64,000 nucleotides of DNA from Acanthosoma haemorrhoidale (taxonomy: Eukaryota; Arthropoda; Insecta; Hemiptera; Acanthosomatidae): contig OV884015.1 in the NCBI GenBank assembly GCA_930367205.1, positions 106,146,509 through 106,210,508 on the forward strand. Direction: 5' to 3'. Of the stretch, positions 56,928-64,000 are shown in pieces. The notes under the pieces are model-generated. The model was not told the DNA's origin, ran no database searches, and worked only from the letters and a program-made list of their open reading frames with translations. The translations under genes were made by a program, and so were the position numbers. Numbering within the stretch: the stretch's first letter is position 1; each line of letters opens with the position of its first letter.

Positions 56928-59511
56928 TATCCCGATTGAATCCCTGAGATTAAGCCGAGACAGACTTTAATCACTAAGTACCAAGCAGTACAGTTGATTA
57001 TCTAAGTACGCAAGTGTGCCCTGTAATTAAGCCGAGACAGACTTTAAGAACTAAGTAATAATAATAATAATCTGACGTATTTTTCAATAGAATGATTTCT
57101 TCTTTTAATTTTGAATTTACATTATTATTATATTATTAAAATATTAAATGATTAAATCAGTCCGCACATTTTGAGGACCCTACTTCCACACTTGGTCATT
57201 AGCACTGTAGCACTCTATTAACCGCTATTTTCACGATTAATCCGGTGTTGATTATCACAGCGATGTGTCTGAAAGTCCATTTTGTTCTTACAACATTTTA
57301 TCAAGGTTTATATCAACGCACATTTCCAGATTAGTGAAAATATATTTAAATAAATATTTATTTAAAGGAATTTACAATCTGCTCTAATAGGGCGTATATA
57401 TATACATAGCCTGGGATTCCCCAGATTCATCAGGGTAATGTCCTTATTCGTTAAAAAGAATTCATGGATCAGGGATACAACCCCTTACTAACACTGCTCT
57501 TGCATCTTCGTCACTGGTGTGCAGTAACAGTGGAGACAATGAGAGACTACCTGTAGAAGAAGCCTGGGTAAGAACTCCAAAGGATGTTTTAGCATCAAAA
57601 GGTTTATTTACTAACGTTATTTTTAGTGGGGCCCTCCATTGTTTAAACCAGTAAGTCTAAATAGGGTTTAGTTTGGATTTGTACATGAGAATTTCGTTTT
57701 CAAATTTGGGATGTGATTTTTTGACTGAGAGACATGTTCCATGTTGGTCCGTTCTGAAGTTGGAATATTAGGTTTAGAACTGAATGTGTTGTGGGATGAC
57801 CAAAATAATAATAATATAATATTAATAAAACCTTATACTATCATTGAATATTGTTTTGTTTGTTATTGTGAATATATCTCTTAGATTTGGATTTATTAGT
57901 GTGTATCAACATCCATCTTCTGTTGAAAATAGGCTTTTAGAGTAAAGCGTGAGTAAAAATATTTTCTTAAAAATTAAAACTATTCTAAAACGTAAACTTT
58001 CCGTTTGGATGATCTTTGTTGATGATGAAAAGAGAGATATGGCCCGAGGACGATACAAACAACACACAGTGCACTTCACAAATGGACTGAGCTTTACATT
58101 TGTAACAATTTGTATTCACAAATTTTTAAGAGATACCAATCATATAGCTGAGTGGTTAGCTTCACTGTTTGCAAGTTCACAAGTCTTTTGGGGCTTGTAC
58201 ACTTGTTAATTAAGTATTAAGCCCACTATCTCATTATTTAGTAGGGGTATGATGTTATAAGGAAAATGCAGCGGAAGCTAGTTTTTTTGTTAAATTAGGA
58301 ATGACAAAACGAACGAAATATGGATAAATAATCTTATATTTAGCATTAAAATAAAACAGTAATCACTATACTTTATATACATTACATATAACATGAATAA
58401 TAATAAATCATATAATTTTTTAAAATATTTCTTACATTATTAATTTTTACATAGCAGTTTATGAAATTTCTGTGATTAAATTGCATGAATTGTTCCCTTT
58501 TAATTTTTTATTAAATTATGACATTATATAATTCGGGAAGTAGGACAAGTAATACACAAATACAATAATAATCGTCATCATGGCAATAAAAGCCTTAGCA
58601 TATACATCGGTCTGACAATACGGTTATAAGACAACGTACTAATAAATCCCAGACATACTTGAAGGTTAATAAAAAAAATTATTTGATAATAATTCAATTA
58701 GTATATGATAATGATTTGGGGTACAAAAAATAATTGGAATACAAATATTTTAGGCTCATGACGTCATGATATATCTTGATTGTTAAAGTTTGTGAAGTCT
58801 GTTGTTGTCTGCATGAAGATAACTGAATGAAGTCTGCTGATAGGCTGCTAAGTAGTACGAGCCTTCGACATCTGCAATAGTGATACAAATTAGTTATAAA
58901 TGCAAAATAAGAATAAAATAAATAGAAAATCTTCTTATGACTAATGATTTCATATCATCCTCATAATTTAAAAATGGTTTATACCAAAAATAGAGAAAAA
59001 TTCGTCCATATCTTTTGAAATCGTTGTACATTATTTCATTTACTAAAATAAATCGAAAAAATTTTACCTTTAAATTTGATAATATGATTGTAGTTGTGAT
59101 CACCAGTGATCCAGGTGGGATGACTCCGTGCTCTTTGGACGGTGGAGTTTCATGTATACATCATGTCCACATAATGCCAATAATGAATTTTTTCAGGCTC
59201 CTTACTAGATAGTTAGGGTCACTAGGCAGATGAGGTATTCATTTTTTTTCTGAAATAAATTTGGTTATACATACAAAGTCATATTACAATAAATATAAAA
59301 AAATCTTCTAATATGAAAAGAGTTTAATATCATCCTTATAAATAAAAAAAGCTAATTCAAAATATAAATAAAAGTTGGTAACATAATTTTGCGTAAAAAA
59401 ATCATGCATATGTACGTATGTAAAACAGTTATATAAGTTGAGGGAATCAACTGATATCGGTTTCAAATTATCACTTCTATCTACAGACTCTAATTACAAC
59501 TTTAAAAACTT

Positions 59512-60836
59512 TCAGTATCTCTTATCAATGTAACCTTTCTCAAATACTATACTGTACTTAACTATAAATCTTTCTATTTTCATATCATCTAATTTTATTT
59601 TGAACCCGTCTTCTTCGATATGTTCATTAAAATTCACTTTAACTTCTTCATTTTTTTCTTTCTTCTTCTCTGTATTTCTTGTTTCATCTTCTTTCTTCTG
59701 TATTATTTGTAGATTCTCATTATGGATTAATCTAAACATTTTTATAATATCTAATCCTTTAAGAAAATCTTCAAAATAATCTCTCTTGACAATGAACACA
59801 TCAACATATTTTCTATGTCAAAAATGTTTAATTTTTGAGTTACTAAACTTTTTTTTCACACCATTGACTGTTTTTAAAAGTATATTAAAAGTATTTACTT
59901 CTTCTGTCTTTTTCTTTATATTAGTTAATTTTGAATTTATTATAGAGCATTGGGATCCTGGATCGCATGTCCCATTTACCTGTTACTTCTCTTTTTATGA
60001 TATTTTTACTTTAATCAATGGTGTGGTTATTCGTTTTTATGTTCAGTAATTAGATCTACTTCTAATACTAAGTTGCTCCCTATTATTCTAGTTTCATTTT
60101 TTATCTATTTTAAACCGGCATGAAGCATCTTCATGATCCCTGATACAATTGTTTAATTGTTCACAGTTATTCCATGGATTTTTCTCTTGAAATTTGTTTT
60201 TACTGTACAGGTTTTCCATTTTTCTTTGTTATGAATTTTTTTTGTTCACTAGGCCCTCACATTTTCTAATTTTATAAAATATTCTAGATGAATTATCACG
60301 TTTTTCTTGATCTATCTTTTTTCTGATAAAGTAGGTAAACCTGCAGTTAGTGCATGGCTTTTTCTCTTGAAAGTTGTTTTTACTGTACAGGTTTTCCATT
60401 TTCCTTTGTTATGAATTTATTTTGTTCACTAGGCCCTCACATTTTCTAATTTTATAAAATATTCTAGATGAATTATCACGTTATTCTTGATCTATCTTTT
60501 TTCTGATAAAGTAGGTAAACCTGCTATAAGCTATTATAAAGATATAAGCATCACTAAAGACTGTTTAGCATTTGAGTTTTTGCATGTAAGCTACTCAATC
60601 ATAAATTTTTCTGCTTTATGTTTTAAATTTAGTTGATTCTCTTTCTTCTGTGTGGATTCAATCTTATTTTTTCTCATGATTGTTCCGCATTTAAATCATC
60701 AAACATTTTATTACCTTCTTCATCAAAATACATTGTTTTCATTTTCTCTGTTGATGTAATCCACACTGTCTTCTCTTGACCTCTCTTACTAAAACTATTT
60801 TTCAGTCTTTTATAAATATAATTATTTTATAAAGTT
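59512..60836 (-). pseudogene. Decayed lysine-rich coding region, longer form (unit 7)
   Basis: Two 180-bp copies. Keeps the same 24 extra bases as unit 6 (near 60700-60725). It has a private 6-bp length change near 59881-59892 (tatattaaaagtattt). Confidence 0.4.
60164..60522. repeat. 180-bp tandem repeat, 2 copies (unit 7)
   Basis: 359 bp. Shares the attttatt variant with unit 6 and has its own catggctttttctc change. Confidence 0.95.
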
Positions 60837-61881
60837 GGTAACAAAATTGTGCGAACAATAATCATGCATATATCTTTATCTATCATTTATATTATTTACT
60901 TATATTATAAGAATAAAATCTTCTCATACGAAGGCAGTTTAATATCAAACTTATGAATAAAAAAAAGTTTGCTAAAAAAATAAATAAAAGCTGAAAAAAT
61001 ATTTTGCGTACAAAAATCATGCATATATATTTTGCTATCAATTATATTATTTACTTATATTATAAAAAAAACAAATCTTCTCATATGAACACAGTCCATT
61101 ATAATCTTTATAAATAAATAAATCGTTATTCATCTTAAGGTAAAAAATTCATATTGTGCTTAAAAATAAAAAAAGTTTATTCAAATAATAAATAAAAACA
61201 TTATACTTACAAATATCATGCATATATATCTATCATTTATATTATTTACTTATATGGTAAGAAAAAAAAATGTCTCATGCGAAAACAGTTTAATATCATC
61301 CTTATATATCAAGAAATTGTTATATATAAAAATAAAAAGAAAAATTGGTTAAAAAAAATGGTTATAAAAATCATGCATGTATATATATCTATCATTCATA
61401 TCATTATTTACTTTCTCACTACTATTATACTCACTCATTACTATATATATGATTTCTCATAGGACAACAGTTAATTATCATCCTTAATAATCAAATAAGA
61501 TTATTCAATAATTTATACCCAACAGATTTCCAGATATTGACACCACGACTCTAACTGTTTTTTAGGAGTGAACTATTCCAGAGACGAAGATACTTGCTAT
61601 CTTAACTACAGGCCACTACGATACACCATACAGACCACAGATGTTGGTAGGCTAGGGGAAGTAGAAGGGTTAAGTCTTTGAAATATTGACCGAACCTTTT
61701 TGACCTAATGACAACTATCAATATGTTAAAATAAATTACCGTAAGACCATAAAATTATATCTTTCAGAGACCGTAAGCTTAACCATAGCAATGAAGACTA
61801 TATCCAATTTTTATGAGATTATACAAAATTTTATTTCACCAGGACCATATTTAATTGAACGCAGCAGAATTAATCTCTAGC

Positions 61882-62376
61882 CTAATCAATCGTAACAATG
61901 TTAACCTTAAGTAGTCCTGGATTCTTCTCATAAAACTCCACACCCCTATCAGAAAGCCATGCTGAAATTGCTGGCTTAAGTTTAGGCTGTCCATCAAGGG
62001 AGTGCAACCCTCTACCCGTTATAACAGAAACAAAAGTGGTCTTACGACCGGAATCTCGAAGCCTGGAAGTGACTTCATCTATGAAGAGGTCAAGTACGTC
62101 CAGAGCTTCGGACACGAATAGGAAATGCAAATCTAAACGTGTCCATGTATCATTCACATGATACCTAATAATCGACCTAGCAGACAAAGGCCTAATCCTT
62201 CTACCTCCCTCGGTACTCCACCTGGTCTTTGTGTAAGGCGGTTGATCTAAAGGTGTGAGGAAGCAAATAGCTTCGTCTACGGAATCGTTCACTCCGGCTA
62301 AAACAAAAGTTAGTGTTTGTTCGTCCATGTCTGGGAATCTGTCGGATAAATAAGTTAACGAAGTAGACTTACTCAT
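61882..62376 (-). CDS. CUE-Smr domain protein (unit 7)
   Basis: Same 164-aa product as the copy at 6315-6809 and no ORF difference seen, although the unit has lost about 290 bp elsewhere and carries the Jockey element. This contrasts with the altered copy in unit 6. Confidence 0.85.
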   Translation of the reverse strand: MSKSTSLTYLSDRFPDMDEQTLTFVLAGVNDSVDEAICFLTPLDQPPYTKTRWSTEGGRRIRPLSARSIIRYHVNDTWTRLDLHFLFVSEALDVLDLFIDEVTSRLRDSGRKTTFVSVITGRGLHSLDGQPKLKPAISAWLSDRGVEFYEKNPGLLKVNIVTID

Positions 62377-63002
62377 TACGGCGATGATGATCGGGACACT
62401 GTATCCAATATGTGCACACTTTAAAAGTCAGAGCTGGACTGACTGAAATCATAGGAAAGTTTGCAAGTGACGGTGGAGTGGGGGACCCAGGTACCGAAAT
62501 TCTTTATATTGGCAAACCCTCACCCAGGTAAAAACATCTTTTGACCTGGTGTAAATGTCTAAAAAAGACGATTTCTCTTTACTTCTATTTTTTTTTTATA
62601 CATGGAAAGAAACTACTATTTTTTTTAATTTGAATTCAAAACCGAGGTTAATACTTCTGTTTTACAGAAGACCTAAAGGAGAATTATTTCGGGCATGAAT
62701 AATATAAGTGATCAATTGTAGTCTCATAATTAATATGTGAGCGGGGAAATATACCAAATATTGCAGGTTCCAGAAAAAACTCTAGGTTTTTTTATTGTTC
62801 CTTGGTGGCTAGAATGCACAGAAACCTTCGACACATTTTCAAGTCTACCTATTCTTTCAAAAAAACGTCATATTGTAAAAATAGTAAACAAATACAACGA
62901 ATAATAAAACAAAAGGCCGTAGTTAGGAAAACGCACGTGGGAGAGCACTTACCATGAACAAATCAATTATGATACGGAATTTTTTCTACAGTATCGATAA
63001 TA

Positions 63003-64000
63003 TGTGACGACTGAAGGCGACAATTGTGTAAACAAATAATGTAAATACAGCTGAAGAAAAGTCCGACCTCCCCACCAACCCCGCTTCTGAGTTAACAGTG
63101 ATTTTCTTGAAACTTGAGAGAAGTTAGAATTTTAGTTTTGCCAAAGATTGAGGCAGACTAGAAGGTGTGTGTCATGATCTGCCAAGACTTTCAAAGCACT
63201 AAGTACCAAGCACCACAGTTGATTATCTAAGTACGCAAGTGTGCCATGTGATTAAGCCGAGACAGACTTTAAGCACTAAGTAACAAGCACTACAGTTGAT
63301 TATCTAAGTACGCAAGTGCGCCCTGTGATTAAGCAGAGACAGACTTTAAGCACTAAGTACCAAGCCGATATTTCCGATTTTAGTTCTTCCCTTAATTGAT
63401 CAAACTTCCCGCTCAACTCTTTTTTGTTCTTTATTATTTTCTTTAGGTGCGTTATTTTGACTGTTTAATTTTTCGTTTATTTCTTTATTATTTTCTTTAA
63501 GTGCGTTAAATTGACTGTTTAATTGGGCAAGGACCTGTTGCAACATCTTTGTCGTAGTGTTTTCACTCGGATTTACTTTGGGTTCGGGGTGTGGGTTCCC
63601 TGTTTTAGAGGCTGCGTTTGACCCAAAAGGTAGGCAGTATACCTGAATCTGACCTGGACATATTTGTTTTCGTGTGTGTACAACAAATGTGAAATTAAGA
63701 GAAAATATAAATTGTTAGTGGTTAGTACTAGTTATTATTCTAACATGCAATACCTCACAATTCCTTTGGTTTCTTTAGAATTTTTTAAGTTAATCCCGGA
63801 GCGGCCCCGATTGAAACCTACCTTATTTTTTACCATTTATTTTTCTACTTTATTTGATCAATTTACCTTAACTAATTTGGCAGGTCCGTCATGAGATTTT
63901 TAAATCAAATTGTTTTATGTCTTTGACATAGGAATTTATCCCGATTGAATCCCTGAGATTAAGCCGAGACAGACTTTAATCACTAAGTACCAAGCACTAC
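63003..64000. repeat. Macrosatellite unit 8 (partial, runs off window)
   Basis: The first 998 bp of a further unit, so the array continues beyond the right edge. It has the 77-bp repeats and the coiled-coil segment. The coiled-coil has a class B core but class A-like flanks (actttgggttcgg and ttgttttcg), and one extra T near 63421 (six T rather than five) shifts its frame. Confidence 0.95.

Larger units (their letters stand above)
51285..63002. repeat. Macrosatellite unit 7, interrupted by Jockey element
   Basis: Complete tandem unit of 11718 bp; without the 4.7-kb non-LTR element and its duplicated target it is about 7.0 kb. Two 180-bp repeats and the class B coiled-coil ORF. About 290 bp equivalent to roughly 1805-2090 of unit 1 is missing near 57803, with the junction inside A/T-rich bases. 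Confidence 0.95.

Noticed and set aside
1..64000. The tandem array as a pure assembly artefact
   Set aside because: Units differ by private insertions, deletions, repeat counts and point changes, which argues for real tandem copies; exact copy number still cannot be trusted without long reads.

Overview
The window looks like insect (at least arthropod) nuclear DNA. It is strongly AT-rich and has no operons or ribosome-binding sites. It carries a Jockey-type non-LTR retrotransposon and a Ty3/Gypsy LTR retrotransposon whose primer-binding site fits an insect-like tRNA-Phe. The species cannot be named from the sequence.

Layout: almost the whole window is one head-to-tail macrosatellite. Seven complete units and one partial unit begin at 1, 7434, 14820, 22448, 30443, 38417, 51285 and 63003 (the phase is arbitrary). 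Bare units are about 7.0-8.0 kb and nearly identical by eye. Most of the length variation comes from an internal 180-bp tandem repeat present in 3, 3, 4, 6, 6, 2 and 2 copies in units 1 to 7. In order along the plus strand each unit holds: 77-bp direct repeats around a minus-strand coiled-coil ORF (intact in some units, broken in others); an eroded LINE reverse-transcriptase tail; about 2 kb of AT-rich DNA with no gene I recognise; a decayed, lysine-rich minus-strand coding region that contains the 180-bp repeats; an AT-rich degenerate satellite; and a minus-strand single-exon gene for a 164-aa CUE-Smr protein.

The CUE-Smr gene is the only part of the unit with a convincing intact product. 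It has a TATA box and CCAAT upstream and an AATAAA signal downstream. It is unchanged in six copies by eye and carries two missense changes only in unit 6. CUE plus Smr is the architecture of no-go-decay mRNA endonucleases (yeast Cue2, worm NONU-1, animal N4BP2), so the array amplifies a candidate translation-quality-control nuclease. That is the most interesting biology here.

Two retrotransposons have inserted, each into a single unit. Unit 6 holds a 5.5-kb Ty3/Gypsy element (43990-49470) with near-identical short LTRs, gag and pol. Gag and pol are in the same frame, separated by one TGA. The integrase has Lys at the third catalytic position. Unit 7 holds a full-length Jockey-clade element (52226-56915) with a 12-bp target-site duplication and ORF1/ORF2 overlapping as ATGA. 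Neither has spread to other units, so both insertions postdate the amplification. No rRNA, convincing tRNA, CRISPR or prokaryotic feature was found.
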